Shown here: positions 36,646 through 45,979 of the stretch, one piece after another
How positions within the stretch are numbered: position 1 is the stretch's first letter
Layout of the letters: every line of letters begins with the position of its first letter
Assembly (NCBI GenBank): GCA_029260595.1
Contig: JAJDCY010000010.1
Location: forward strand, 607,675 to 671,674
DNA length: 64,000 nucleotides
Reading direction: 5' to 3'
Source of the DNA: Phycisphaeraceae bacterium
Lineage (GTDB): Bacteria > Planctomycetota > Phycisphaerae > Phycisphaerales > Phycisphaeraceae
The notes under the pieces: model-generated
Databases searched by the model: none
Seen by the model: the letters and a program-made list of their open reading frames with translations, nothing else
What the model was told of the DNA's origin: nothing
Made by a program: the position numbers and the translations under genes

Positions 36646-38660
36646 CAGGCCGACTTGCCGTTTTCATCGAGGTTGTGGTGGTCCACGACGGTCCCGTCGT
36701 CGCGCGAGTCGCGGACAACGCTGCGCAGCTTGGCGAACATGTACTTGAGGTCGCGCAGCCCGCCGATCGACAGCCAGATGGTGACGACGACGGCGAGGAC
36801 GAAGTAGATCATCACGTACCACTTCCAGAACTCGATCCACCCGGCGGCGGAGGCGTCCTTGAAGACGGTCAGGTTCAGGATGGTTCCGATGACGAACACG
36901 CCGAAGGTGGCCAGGGCCTGACCCATGGCCAGGATGTAGATGATCTTGTCGCCGCGGGTGAACTCCTTGCCCATGCCGAAGGCTTTCCATCCCCATGCCG
37001 GTTCCTCGTCGCCCTCGGGCTTATCGTCTTCGACGGCGAACTTGCCCTTATGCAGCATGCGGTCCATCGGGAAGGCTTCCTTGCCGGTCAGCAGTGACAC
37101 GATGATGAAGGTGCCGATGGCGGCGGCCATGCTGAACAGCAGGACCCAGGGGATCTTTAGCAGTAGGGGGAGGTTGTTCTCGAAGAATGCTTTGGCGCCG
37201 GGCGAGAGCAGGTCGTCGCCGTGCAGGTAGTTGAGCACCATGCCCGAGCAGGACAGGACGCCGCCCGTGATCATCGAGGTCCATGCGCCGGCGGTGGTCG
37301 CCCGTTTCCAATACAAGCCGCCGATGATGACCGTACCGGCGCCGCCGATGTAGAGCTGGCCGGTGATCAGGAAGAAGTAGCGGATGGGCATGAACTGCGG
37401 GATGAGCCAGCCCCAGAGGAAGATGAAAATCGCGACGCCGATGATTGATAGTCGCAAGGCGCGGATATGGGCTTTTGGCTCCATCGGTTTTTTGCGGAAC
37501 GGGGCGACGACGTCCTGGATGAAGATGCTGCCCCACGAGTGCAGGTAGGTGTCGTGCACGCTGATCGAGGCGACGACCATGACGGCTGCGAACGCGCCGA
37601 TCAGGCCGACAGGCAGGAGCTGGCGGATGGCCAGGGGGGTGATGGCCTGGTTGCGGACCTCGGGGTTGCCGATGGTGTCGAGGGCGGCGTTGACCGCGTT
37701 GGCGTCGGCGGTGAATGCCGGGTTGCGGAGGAGGGTGTAGGCGCACATCGGCAGCAGCAGCAAAAAGAGCATCTGGCCGAACTCGCGGAACGTGCCGAGG
37801 ATCCCGGCCATTTTCGCTTCGTGGGCGCTCTTGGCGGAGGAGTTGTACGCCTGGCTGCCCTGCCACGCTTTGTATTGGTAGAGGATGATCACCGACCAGA
37901 TCGCGTAGAAGGTGAAGTTGAAGTTTTCGAGCTTGTCGCCGTCGAACGGGTTGGCGACGGATTGGCCGACGGGGGCGGCGGCGAGTGTCTCGGCGATGTG
38001 CGACCAGTTTACTTTGGTGAGCACGACGGCGAGGATCACGACGAACATGATGTTGACAAAGAATCCCTGGACGAAGTCGGTGACGATGACGGTGATCTGC
38101 CCGCCCATGAAGGTGAACAGCAGGGCGATCAGGATCACGAACGCCATCACGAGGGTGTAGGTCAGCGAGAAGTCGAACGACCCGATCGACACCATGTACT
38201 CGGGCATGCCGCAGAAGTAGACGAAGAACTTGGCAGTGACGGCGGGGAAGATGCCGAAGTTCACGACGCCGGCGACGAAGGCGATGATGCCGGTGAAGAT
38301 GCGGAAGTTTTTGCTGTAGCGGACCTCGAAGAACTGGGCCATCGTCAGCGCACGGGTCTGGCGGAAGCGGTAGATCACCCAGCCTGAGAGGGTGATCATC
38401 AGGAACAGGGGGACGCGCATCCAGCCCCACCACATGCCGGTGAAGCCGGCTTCGTAGTACTCCTGGAAGTAGGCGATGATCGAGATCGCGCCCAGGCCGG
38501 AGATGCCGTCGGCGATGCCGAGCAGGTACTTGCCGGCGCAGCGGTTGGCCGCGAGGAAGTCGGCGACGCTGCGTGTGTACTGCTTGGTCCAATAGGCGAG
38601 CATGGTGACCAGGACGGTGACCACGGCGACGATCGTCCAGTCAACCCAGTGCATGCTCAT
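36645..38660 (-). CDS. Sodium:solute symporter (SSS family)
   Basis: A 671-residue inner-membrane symporter with about 13-15 hydrophobic helices. SSS features include the first-helix start (WVDWTIVAVVTVLVTMLAYWT), the conserved GNA-like region LGIADGISGLGAISIIAYFQ, helix 5 region YTLVMAFVILIALLFTFMGGQ, and the helix 8 segment AAVMVVASISVHDTYLHSWGSIFIQDVV, which contains Na+ ligands in the family. A long cytoplasmic loop carries acidic residues (VEDDKPEGDEEPAWG). It forms an overlapping operon with the CBM9-like gene. The substrate is not determinable, though sugars are common for this group. Confidence 0.93.
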   Translation of the reverse strand: MSMHWVDWTIVAVVTVLVTMLAYWTKQYTRSVADFLAANRCAGKYLLGIADGISGLGAISIIAYFQEYYEAGFTGMWWGWMRVPLFLMITLSGWVIYRFRQTRALTMAQFFEVRYSKNFRIFTGIIAFVAGVVNFGIFPAVTAKFFVYFCGMPEYMVSIGSFDFSLTYTLVMAFVILIALLFTFMGGQITVIVTDFVQGFFVNIMFVVILAVVLTKVNWSHIAETLAAAPVGQSVANPFDGDKLENFNFTFYAIWSVIILYQYKAWQGSQAYNSSAKSAHEAKMAGILGTFREFGQMLFLLLLPMCAYTLLRNPAFTADANAVNAALDTIGNPEVRNQAITPLAIRQLLPVGLIGAFAAVMVVASISVHDTYLHSWGSIFIQDVVAPFRKKPMEPKAHIRALRLSIIGVAIFIFLWGWLIPQFMPIRYFFLITGQLYIGGAGTVIIGGLYWKRATTAGAWTSMITGGVLSCSGMVLNYLHGDDLLSPGAKAFFENNLPLLLKIPWVLLFSMAAAIGTFIIVSLLTGKEAFPMDRMLHKGKFAVEDDKPEGDEEPAWGWKAFGMGKEFTRGDKIIYILAMGQALATFGVFVIGTILNLTVFKDASAAGWIEFWKWYVMIYFVLAVVVTIWLSIGGLRDLKYMFAKLRSVVRDSRDDGTVVDHHNLDENGKSA

Positions 38661-38945
38661 TCAGTGGGGATCCTGTGGCGGCGCTTGGACGCCGGTTGGG
38701 TGTCGGGTGCGTCGCGGCCGCACGTGTGGGCGGTCGGTAGTGGCGGTGGCCTGGGGAGTGTTGGTGCTCCCGATTCGGGCCTGTCGATGCGTGAGAGGCG
38801 TCGGTAGGCTGGACCGCGTGGGCGGGCCGACTATAACGGACAATGTTGGCGCGGGCCAACCCGGCGGGGGCGGGGCCCGGAGAGGTCGGGTCGGGCCCGC
38901 TCGAGGCGTCAGCGGTGACCGGGCAGTGGGTATCCTTTGATCGTT

Positions 38946-39019
38946 GCGCTCGTAGCTCAGCAGGATAGAGCGGTGGTTTCCTAAACCACAGGTCGGAGGT
39001 TCGAGTCCTCCCGGGCGCA
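38946..39019 (+). tRNA. tRNA-Arg (anticodon CCT)
   Basis: A 74-base cloverleaf: acceptor GCGCTCG/CGGGCGC (one G-U pair), anticodon stem GTGGT/ACCAC, loop TTCCTAA giving anticodon CCT for AGG codons, T-arm GGTTCGAGTCC, discriminator A. No CCA encoded. Confidence 0.94.
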
Positions 39020-39132
39020 TTGGTGGGGTTAGACCGTCGGTGAGTCCGAATCACGTTGTGCGCACGAAACGGCCCGGGGGCGCCCGGACCGTGGGTGGTG
39101 GGTAAGTGGTGTCGCGCGGGTGTGCGGCGCGG

Positions 39133-40455
39133 TCAGGTGCGTTGTGTGCGGCGACGGGTGACCAGCACCACGCCGACTGCGAGCATCGCGAGGGTCGCCG
39201 GCTCGGGGATCACCGCTTGGAGGACATCCAGCGCGGTCAGGTCGTCGCCGTGGCCAAGGGCGCCGAACAGCGGGACGCCGGATCGCACGGTGGCCAGGCC
39301 GAGTGCCTCGGCGGCGATGTAGATGCCGACGTCGAAATCACCCTCGATCCCATCTTGTACCAAGACCCCGTCTACCGGGTCGAAGACGGGGATGAGGATG
39401 TCGCCTTCTTCGATCGGCAGTCCTTGGAGCACGTCGATGGCCCCGATGTAGGACGAACCGCGGCGGATGGAAAACAGCAGCATGTCGGTCGGCGGGAGCG
39501 GGCCGCCGGGCAGCCAACTGTATGGGCCGGTGGTGGGTTGGTAGACGGCGTCGCCGTCGTCCCAGAGGACCAGTGCGTCGACATCGGTGCCCGGGTCGGG
39601 CAGTGCGGTGACACCGCCGGGGGCTGCGATATCCAACCCAAGGGTTACCGCCGGCGCGTAGACGGTCAGCGGGCCGGGGGCTGCGGTGACCAGGATGTCA
39701 CCGGGAAGGACGGAGTTGGCCGTGGCGGTGCCCAGGTTGGGGAACGCAGGCAGACCTGCGGGGAACTCGATGGGGTCGGTAGTCGAGCCATCGAGGGAAA
39801 AGTAGACCGGCAGCGGGAAGAGAATGTGGAGGGGTGTATCCAGGTCGAAGGCGTCGACGTTGTCGCCGGTGTCGGGCAACGTGGCGATGGTGGGTGGGTT
39901 TGGTTCGAAAAGGTTAAGGCCGGGGCCCAGGCCGGGGAACGGGCTGCCGTCAGCGTCGATGATCAAACTGTTCAGGCCGGGAACGAAGGGCGGGATCGGT
40001 GCGGCCGAAGATGTCGCAGTGGTATAGATGTCGCCGGAGGCCTCGGCTTTACCAAGCGCGCCTTCGCTTGTGACTGACGGGGCGGCCACGCCGGGCAGAC
40101 CGACCGCGAACTCATCAACCGAGAAGAACCAGTCGTTACTGGTAGAGACGGCGGGGTCGAGGCGGGGGTCCAGCCCGTAGGAAAGCGCGTCGAGTTCGAC
40201 ATGGCCCGCCGGGGTCGCACCGATGGCCAGTCCGGCTCCGCCTGCGGGGACGATGGCGATGGGGGGGCTGCCCATGCTGGTGCCGATCGCGGTGAGGATG
40301 TCGCCTTCTGTGACGGCCCCGCCGCCAACGGTCGGGCCTTGGGCGTCGATGGAGAAAGTAGGTTGGGCACGCGCGTGGTTGGCGGATTGGAATGCGATGA
40401 GCGCGGCGGCAACCAGATGCAACAGCCGAACCTTGGGTGGGGCCATCCTGTTCAT
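39133..40455 (-). CDS. PEP-CTERM sorting-domain exported protein
   Basis: A 440-residue secreted protein. Signal peptide (VRLLHLVAAALIAFQSANHARA), a long Pro/Gly/Asp-rich beta domain, and C-terminal exosortase signal IPEPATLAMLAVGVVLVTRRRTQRT split as IPEPATLAM, helix LAVGVVLV and basic tail. Repeated pieces of the form EGDILTAIG, PGDILVTAAPG, EEGDILIPVFDP and the pair TGDNVDAFDLD / GTDVDALVLWD suggest an internally repeated beta structure. AAGGAG lies nine bases before ATG 40455. Function beyond extracellular location is unknown. Confidence 0.9.
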   Translation of the reverse strand: MNRMAPPKVRLLHLVAAALIAFQSANHARAQPTFSIDAQGPTVGGGAVTEGDILTAIGTSMGSPPIAIVPAGGAGLAIGATPAGHVELDALSYGLDPRLDPAVSTSNDWFFSVDEFAVGLPGVAAPSVTSEGALGKAEASGDIYTTATSSAAPIPPFVPGLNSLIIDADGSPFPGLGPGLNLFEPNPPTIATLPDTGDNVDAFDLDTPLHILFPLPVYFSLDGSTTDPIEFPAGLPAFPNLGTATANSVLPGDILVTAAPGPLTVYAPAVTLGLDIAAPGGVTALPDPGTDVDALVLWDDGDAVYQPTTGPYSWLPGGPLPPTDMLLFSIRRGSSYIGAIDVLQGLPIEEGDILIPVFDPVDGVLVQDGIEGDFDVGIYIAAEALGLATVRSGVPLFGALGHGDDLTALDVLQAVIPEPATLAMLAVGVVLVTRRRTQRT

Positions 40456-40819
40456 CGTGTGTGCTCCTTTTCTTCCTGTATCAAAGTCGATTCATGTCGT
40501 TCCGCACTGTGAGGTGAGTGGGCGCGATGCGCTGTAGATATCCGGCTGTGGCAAGGGGAGAGATGACGCGCGGTTAGCGCGGGTGAACGGCGCTCGGTTT
40601 GATCGGGCGAAACTCATCTTTCCGCGTGGTCCTGATGACAGGTGTGACCCGCTTACCGATCAGTAGGTCTTAGGATCTGACAAGTCAAGGCTGCCGGCGG
40701 CTGTTTGGTGGTGTTACTCAGCGGCCGGGCCGGGTGAAACGAGGCGCGTCGGCCGGGGTTGCGGATCGAGGGGGCGTCCGGGTAATGTCTTAGATTCACG
40801 ACACATGGAGTAACCCATT
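40456..40819. other. Intergenic region, no gene seen
   Basis: A gap of 364 bases between the divergent PEP-CTERM gene and rpiB. It must hold both promoters. I see no tRNA, terminator with T-run, riboswitch or convincing small ORF. Confidence 0.6.
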
Positions 40820-41269
40820 TTGAAAATTGCGATTGCGTGTGACCACGGGGGGTTCCCGCTCAAGGCCGAGCTGGTCGCGGTGCTGGAAAAGCTCGGGCAT
40901 GAGGTGCTCGACCTCGGTGCGCACCAGTACGACGCGAAGGACGATTACCCGGATTTTGCCCGGTACGTCGGGCAGGCGATCCAGCACGGGCAGGCGGAGC
41001 GGGCGGTGCTGCTTTGCGGCAGCGGGATCGGGGCGTGTGTGGCGGCGAACAAGATGAAGGGGGTGCGCGCGGGGGTGTGTCACGACACGTACTCGGCACA
41101 CCAGGGGGTGGAGCACGACGATGTGAATGTGTTGTGTTTGGGGGCGCGGATCGTTGGGGGGGCGCTGGCGGAGGAGTTGGTCGCGGCGTTCGCATCGGCG
41201 AAGTTTTCCGGCGAGCAGCGCCACTCGCGGCGGTTGGAGAAGGTGTTGGCGATTGAGAAGGCGGGGTGA
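40820..41269 (+). CDS. rpiB: Ribose 5-phosphate isomerase B (RpiB/LacAB family)
   Basis: Interconverts ribose 5-phosphate and ribulose 5-phosphate in the pentose phosphate pathway. It has 149 residues, normal length. Asp8 and His9 in ACDHGGF bind substrate. Cys66 in LLCGSGIG is the catalytic base and GIGACVAANK forms the anion hole. The start is TTG 40820 with GGAG nine bases upstream (40807-40810). Starting earlier would need a non-start codon. Allose 6-phosphate isomerase activity is possible in this family. Confidence 0.94.
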   Translation: MKIAIACDHGGFPLKAELVAVLEKLGHEVLDLGAHQYDAKDDYPDFARYVGQAIQHGQAERAVLLCGSGIGACVAANKMKGVRAGVCHDTYSAHQGVEHDDVNVLCLGARIVGGALAEELVAAFASAKFSGEQRHSRRLEKVLAIEKAG

Positions 41270-41289
41270 TGGGGGGGAGCCCGTCGGCG

Positions 41290-43401
41290 TCAGGGCGCGG
41301 GGGTCGATTGAGTTTCTGGCTTCGCTTGCATTTCTTGTTCGATCATTTGGATTGATTGTTGTAACTCGGTGAAGGCGAGCAGGGTCATGGCGGCGGGGCC
41401 GGTGGCCAGGCGGTTGTCCCATGGGGCGAGCTTGATGCCGCCGATCGCGTCGTCGCGGTTGCGGGCGTAGTAGCAGGCGGTCTCGTCGAACATGAGTTGG
41501 GTTAAGAAGCGGGCGGCTAGGCCGCAGTCGAGCAGGCAGTCGATGCGGTTGTTTGGCTCAACAACGTCGGGCTGGCGCAATGCGGCAGCGAGCAACGCAA
41601 GGGAGCGGGCGGTTGTCCAATCGGGATTTGGCGGGCTGTCGGGCGGGGTCGGGCGGCTCTCAATGCCGCCTACCACGTCGTCGGGGCCGTGCTCGGGTGG
41701 GGCGGTGATCTGGCGGGTGCGCAGGGCGGCGGTGTGTTCGGTGATCGCGGCGCGGTGGCGCTGCCACCGGTCGATCGCGGCGGGGCGGTCCGGCAGGCCT
41801 GATCTCCTGAGGCGGAACTCAGTGATCGCGCCCCACGGTGTTCCGGGGACGCGGCCGCGGGATGATTCCCAGAGCGCGTCCTGGGACTCGATTACATCGG
41901 CGGCGAGCTGTGGGTCGCGTGTTTGTTCGAGCAGAGCCGCCAGCGCCGCGGTGATTAATGCCTGGGTGGGGTTGCTAAGCGGCGCGGCGGAGTCGTTGGC
42001 TGTCGTGCGGAAGGACGCGTCGGCGTGTCGCAACGCGAGCAACTCGTGCGCAAGGCGGTCGCGCAGCGGTTTGTGAGCAACGTGGTCGGGGGCGTCGGCG
42101 AGAGTGAGGAGTGTGAGTGCCTTGGCGGCGGCGAGGGCGCTGGCCGGTGTTGGGGCGTCGTAAGGTGGCGGCGCGGGCCCTGTTGGTTGCGAGGCCGGAG
42201 TTGTTTCGAGCACGTGCGCGAGGTGGTCCAATCCGCGACCGATTGCATCCTCGAGCGTTTTGAGATCGGTGCGGGCGTGATCGTCGTGCGCGTGGGCTTG
42301 GGCGAGGTAGGCTGCGCGTTGTGCGAGGGCATAGACGGCTAGCGCGGAGTCTTCGATGGAGGCGGTGGGTGGGTTGTACCAGTCGGCGGAGGGGTGGTAG
42401 GTGCCGGCGAATTGGCCTTGCGGGTTTTGGCGACGCAGGAGGAATGTGGTGAGGCGGGCGGCGGCCTGGTCGAGGGCGGGTGTCGAGAGGCTGGTGGGGG
42501 GTAGGGGGTGGCGGCCTCGGGATAGTTCGATGGGGGCGGCGTCGGGTGTGGGGCGTGTCAAGTGGATCACTTGGAAGCGGTCGAGAGGGATACCGTCGCG
42601 GTGGGCGACGTTTGGCAGGGTGTCGGTGGGCAGATCGAGTTGGGCGAGCAGGCGTGTGATCTGGCGGTCGGGTGGGAGGTTGGCGGCGAGCGCGTCGGCG
42701 GGCCAAAGCCAGGCGGCTGGGGTGGTCGCGGGGGGGAGGTTGGGTTTGTTGGTCGAGTCGGTTTGTGCGCGCATGCGCAGGCCGTGGTAGCCGGGTGCGA
42801 ATTGGTGGTAAAGATCAGTCGGTGCGGCTTTGGGTGGGAGGGTGATCGGATCGGGGGTGCGTGCGATCTGGATGTCGACTTGGATGGAGTGGCTGGCGCT
42901 GCGGATCAGTGCGGCGTGGTCGGTTGGGTCGGGTGGCGGTGCGGAGTCGGCGGGCGCGGGCTGAGTGGAGGCGGAGGGTGGTGTGGTTGTCGCGGCATCG
43001 AGTTGGGCGTCGCGCAGGCGGTGGATGAGCTGGCCGAACGCGGCGTCGGTCGCGGCGCGGGCGAGGGGGACGAGGTCGACGCTGGGGGTGGGTGGATGGT
43101 CCGGGCTTTCGGATGATGTGTTGGTTGGCGTGGGGTTTTCGGATTGACCGGCGGCGAGCAGTAGGCCGGACCATCGCAGTGTGACGCGGACCGCGGCGAT
43201 GCCGGTGGCGTTGATCGGGGACTCGTTCGGTGATGGGGCGGTTTGGCCTGCGCGCAGCCAGTCTTCGACGAGGGTGAGGGTGCGTATCGCGTGTGACCGG
43301 TCAACGGACGGGGCTGATAACGGGTTGGCGTCGGTGGGTGGTGTCGCGGCAGTGAAAAGGGCCGCGGCCAAGAGCATCGCGATGCGGATCGGGTGCGCCA
43401 T
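41290..43401 (-). CDS. Exported protein of unknown function, helical repeat type
   Basis: About 703 residues from ATG 43401 (MAHPIRIAMLLAAALFTA, a signal peptide). A longer in-frame start at 43506 adds 35 residues before the leader and is less likely. The N-terminal third has conserved-looking segments (GIAAVRVTLRWSG; LVPLARAATDAAFGQL) separated by Pro/Ser/Thr-rich linkers. The C-terminal half (LTTFLLRRQNPQGQFAGTYHPS, IEDSALAVYALAQRAAYL, WTTARSLALLAAAL, DCGLAARFLTQLMFDE) has the helix pairs and aromatic/Gly turns of an alpha/alpha toroid, as in glycan-active or terpenoid-cyclase-like folds. I do not recognise the family. Confidence 0.72.
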   Translation of the reverse strand: MAHPIRIAMLLAAALFTAATPPTDANPLSAPSVDRSHAIRTLTLVEDWLRAGQTAPSPNESPINATGIAAVRVTLRWSGLLLAAGQSENPTPTNTSSESPDHPPTPSVDLVPLARAATDAAFGQLIHRLRDAQLDAATTTPPSASTQPAPADSAPPPDPTDHAALIRSASHSIQVDIQIARTPDPITLPPKAAPTDLYHQFAPGYHGLRMRAQTDSTNKPNLPPATTPAAWLWPADALAANLPPDRQITRLLAQLDLPTDTLPNVAHRDGIPLDRFQVIHLTRPTPDAAPIELSRGRHPLPPTSLSTPALDQAAARLTTFLLRRQNPQGQFAGTYHPSADWYNPPTASIEDSALAVYALAQRAAYLAQAHAHDDHARTDLKTLEDAIGRGLDHLAHVLETTPASQPTGPAPPPYDAPTPASALAAAKALTLLTLADAPDHVAHKPLRDRLAHELLALRHADASFRTTANDSAAPLSNPTQALITAALAALLEQTRDPQLAADVIESQDALWESSRGRVPGTPWGAITEFRLRRSGLPDRPAAIDRWQRHRAAITEHTAALRTRQITAPPEHGPDDVVGGIESRPTPPDSPPNPDWTTARSLALLAAALRQPDVVEPNNRIDCLLDCGLAARFLTQLMFDETACYYARNRDDAIGGIKLAPWDNRLATGPAAMTLLAFTELQQSIQMIEQEMQAKPETQSTPAP

Positions 43402-43535
43402 TGGAATCGCGTGAGCGGATTTTTCGGATTTGCGCGTGTTGCACGGACGCGACACCTCTGGGGTGTGATGGGGGCTAGGCGGGCGATGGGCAGAACTTTG
43501 TAACATCCTAGTGGAACTAATCTTAGCGTGAATTA

Positions 43536-43564
43536 TTGACGGCGGCGGCAGATTCTGGTATAAA
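43536..43564 (+). promoter_or_regulatory. Near-consensus sigma-70 promoter
   Basis: -35 TTGACG at 43536-43541, a 17-base spacer, and -10 TATAAA at 43559-43564, two single-base departures from consensus. Transcription would start near 43571 and run rightward over a 31-codon ORF. It is the best promoter match I see in the window. Confidence 0.6.
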
Positions 43565-43608
43565 TATTGTTATCGGTCTAGGAGAGGGACCTGCAAAGAG
43601 AGACGCGG

Positions 43609-43704
43609 ATGCTGACTATCTGGGAATACATGAATCGTCAAAAGGTGAGCCAGCGCAACAAGATAGCGCTGCTTACCCTGCTGACTTTCGCCGCACTTTG
43701 CTAG
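43609..43704 (+). CDS. Possible 31-residue membrane peptide
   Basis: A short ORF behind the promoter at 43536. The product starts MLTIWEYMNRQKVSQRNK and ends in a hydrophobic stretch (IALLTLLTFAALC), so it has a basic N-terminus and one possible membrane helix. Purine-rich sequence (AAAGAGAGACGCGG) precedes the ATG but is not an ideal ribosome binding site. A small hairpin (GGGCTG/CAGCCC, 43728-43746) lies 24 bases after the stop. It could be a small membrane protein, a leader peptide, or the unit could be an sRNA. Nothing else on this strand follows before mdh ends. Confidence 0.4.
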   Translation: MLTIWEYMNRQKVSQRNKIALLTLLTFAALC

Positions 43705-43810
43705 GCTCGCCCCAAGGCCGGTTATCCGGGCTGTGGTCTTCAGCCCCCGTTTACTTCCCCATCGATCCAAATTCATTGCCCCGAGCGGCGGTCGGCTGCG
43801 CTTGGCAGCG

Positions 43811-44776
43811 TTAGGCCAAGTCGGGCGACATCTTTCGGACAACTTCGACGAGTTCTTTGACGTGGCTGACGGATTGGTCCATCAGCGACTTCTCGTTGGC
43901 ATCAAGGTCGATCTCGATGATGCGCTCGACTCCGCTCGCTCCGAGCACGCAGGGGACGCCGACGAAGTACCCGGCACCCTTGCCGCCGACGCCATACTCG
44001 GATTCGCAGTACGCGGCACACGGGAGGATGCGTTTCTTGTCTTTGACGATCGCTTCGACCATCTGGACCACGCCGCTGGCGGGGGCGTAGTAGGCGCTGG
44101 TGCCCATGAGCTTGACGATCTCGCCGCCACCGACCTTGGCGCGTTCGACGCAGGCGGTGATCTTCTCCTCGCTGAGCAGTTGCGCCACGGGCACGCCGTG
44201 GACGGAGGTGTAACGCGGCAAGGGGACCATGTCGTCGCCGTGTCCGCCGAGTAGCAGTGCGCTGATGTCTTCGACGGACACACCCAGTTCCATCGCGATG
44301 AACGCGCGGTAGCGGGCGACGTCGAGGCAGCCGGCCTGGCCGACGATGCGGTGGGTCGGGAAGCCGGTCGCTTTCCACGCGGTGTAGACCATCGCGTCGA
44401 GCGGGTTGCTGACGACGATCACGACGGCGTCGGGCGCGTGCTTGGCGACGTTCTCGCTGACCGAGCGGACGATCTTGACGTTGGTGGCGATCAGGTCGTC
44501 GCGGCTCATGCCGGGCTTGCGCGGGATCCCGGCTGTGATGACGACGACGTCCGAACCGGTCGTGGCCCCGTAGTCGGACGTGCCGGTAATGTTCGCGTCG
44601 AAGCGTTCGATGGGCCCACACTGGGTCAGGTCGAGCATCTTGCCCTTGACGCGGTCTTCGGCGTCGGGGATGTCGATGACGACGATGTCGCCGAGTTCTT
44701 TACTCGCGGCCCAGAGGGCGCAGCTCGCGCCGACGTTTCCGCCTCCGATGACAGTGATTTTCGCGCGGCCGGCCAT
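43811..44776 (-). CDS. mdh: Malate dehydrogenase
   Basis: NAD-dependent oxidation of malate to oxaloacetate in the citric acid and glyoxylate cycles. It has 321 residues from ATG 44776, seven bases after AAGG; an earlier frame start is not needed. NAD-binding GGGNVGAS, dicarboxylate-specific Arg86 in AGIPRKPGMSR (Gln would indicate lactate), the NPLDAMVY block, and catalytic His in LGGHGDDMVP are visible. This is the LDH-like malate dehydrogenase type. The glyoxylate-bypass genes aceB and aceA lie 4-7 kb away. Confidence 0.95.
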   Translation of the reverse strand: MAGRAKITVIGGGNVGASCALWAASKELGDIVVIDIPDAEDRVKGKMLDLTQCGPIERFDANITGTSDYGATTGSDVVVITAGIPRKPGMSRDDLIATNVKIVRSVSENVAKHAPDAVVIVVSNPLDAMVYTAWKATGFPTHRIVGQAGCLDVARYRAFIAMELGVSVEDISALLLGGHGDDMVPLPRYTSVHGVPVAQLLSEEKITACVERAKVGGGEIVKLMGTSAYYAPASGVVQMVEAIVKDKKRILPCAAYCESEYGVGGKGAGYFVGVPCVLGASGVERIIEIDLDANEKSLMDQSVSHVKELVEVVRKMSPDLA

Positions 44777-44946
44777 GGTTGCCCTTTCGTTGCGGTCCTG
44801 ATGGGTGAGAGTCGATCGCTTCCGGACGGCGGCCATGATAGGCCAACGTGTGTTCCGGGCAACCGGACGGGTTTCGGCCCGGATAGCGTCGTTCGGGGTG
44901 TGGGTCTACAATCGACAGGCTCGGTGCAAAGCAAGGAATCAATCGG

Positions 44947-45447
44947 ATGGCGACGTACCTTGAGGGTGAATTGGTGACCGGCAAAGCGCGGGTTGCTGTC
45001 GTCGTGGCGCGGTTTAATGAGTTCATCACCGAGCGATTGCTTGATGCAGCCATCGATGCGTTTCGCCGGCACGGGGGCGATCCCGATGCGGCTGGGGCGT
45101 TGACGGTGGCGCGCGTGCCGGGGAGTTTCGAGCTGCCGGTCGCGGCGTTGCGATTGGCGCAGACGGGTCGGCATGACGCGGTGGTTTGCCTGGGGTGTGT
45201 GATCCGTGGTGCGACGAGCCACTACGATTTTGTCGCGGGCGAAGCCGCGCGCGGGATCAACCAGGCCGGGCTGGCGACGGGCGTGCCGGTCGTGTTCGGC
45301 GTGATCACGGCGGACAACCTGGAGCAGGCGATCGAGCGGGCCGGATCGAAGCAGGGCAACCAAGGGGCCAAGGCGATGTCGGCTGCGATCGAGATGGTGA
45401 ACCTGTTAAAGAAGGTCGGTGGGCCTGCGGGCGGGGCCAGCGTGTAG
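44947..45447 (+). CDS. ribH: 6,7-dimethyl-8-ribityllumazine synthase
   Basis: Penultimate step of riboflavin synthesis, condensing the pyrimidine intermediate with 3,4-dihydroxy-2-butanone 4-phosphate. It has 166 residues with the family blocks VVVARFNEFIT, VPGSFELPVAAL, CLGCVIRGATSHYDFV (catalytic His) and GVITADNLEQAIERAG. AAGGAA precedes the ATG by about ten bases. nusB follows 18 bases later, the common ribH-nusB pair. No FMN riboswitch is visible upstream. Confidence 0.96.
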   Translation: MATYLEGELVTGKARVAVVVARFNEFITERLLDAAIDAFRRHGGDPDAAGALTVARVPGSFELPVAALRLAQTGRHDAVVCLGCVIRGATSHYDFVAGEAARGINQAGLATGVPVVFGVITADNLEQAIERAGSKQGNQGAKAMSAAIEMVNLLKKVGGPAGGASV

Positions 45448-45465
45448 TCGGAGTTGAGTTCCGCG

Positions 45466-45942
45466 ATGACTTTAATCATGACAACGAACCGCCGCGATAC
45501 ACGACGCCTGGCGATGCAGGCGCTTTATCAGATCGACCTGCGCGGTGAGGGCGATGTGGACGCGGTGCGCGAAGGGTTTGCCGACGATGCGGAGTCGGGT
45601 TCGGCTGAGTCGGTGAACGAGGCGTGTGATCTGGCCGTCGCGGCGTGGGGGTGTCGCGAGCAGGCGGATGCGATGTGTACTGAGCTAGCGCCGGATTGGC
45701 CTAGCTACCGCCAGCCGCCGGTTGATCGAGCGATATTGCGGCTAGCTTACTATGAGATGGTGTCGGGACGCGTGCCGGTGAAGGTGGCGATCAACGAGGC
45801 CGTCGAACTCGGCAAGCGGTACGGGTCGGAACACTCGCCGCCGTTTCTTAACGGGGTGTTGGATAAGCTGGCGCGGCAGTTGACCAAGCGCGTCGGCGAG
45901 TCTCGCGAGGCGCCCGTGGCGGAGCCGGACGGGGATGGCTGA
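45466..45942 (+). CDS. nusB: Transcription antitermination factor NusB
   Basis: RNA-binding factor in rRNA antitermination complexes with NusE. About 158 residues: RRDTRRLAMQALYQIDLRG is the standard N-terminal arginine-rich start, and PVDRAILRLAYYEM, PVKVAINEAVELGKRYGSE and FLNGVLDKLA are the conserved C-terminal blocks. ATG 45466 is used; ATG 45478 would also suit. It is in an operon with ribH and probably ftsY, which begins 37 bases after. Confidence 0.93.
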   Translation: MTLIMTTNRRDTRRLAMQALYQIDLRGEGDVDAVREGFADDAESGSAESVNEACDLAVAAWGCREQADAMCTELAPDWPSYRQPPVDRAILRLAYYEMVSGRVPVKVAINEAVELGKRYGSEHSPPFLNGVLDKLARQLTKRVGESREAPVAEPDGDG

Positions 45943-45979
45943 TCGGCTGACGGTTGCGGGCGTGTGCTGAAACACTGTC

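Noticed and set aside
37048-38592. A 514-codon minus-strand frame inside the symporter gene
   Set aside because: Another frame of the same strand fully explained by the SSS symporter, and composed of Arg/His/Pro-rich nonsense.
44837-44946. FMN riboswitch before ribH
   Set aside because: The gap is only 110 bases to the mdh frame and lacks the conserved RFN blocks.
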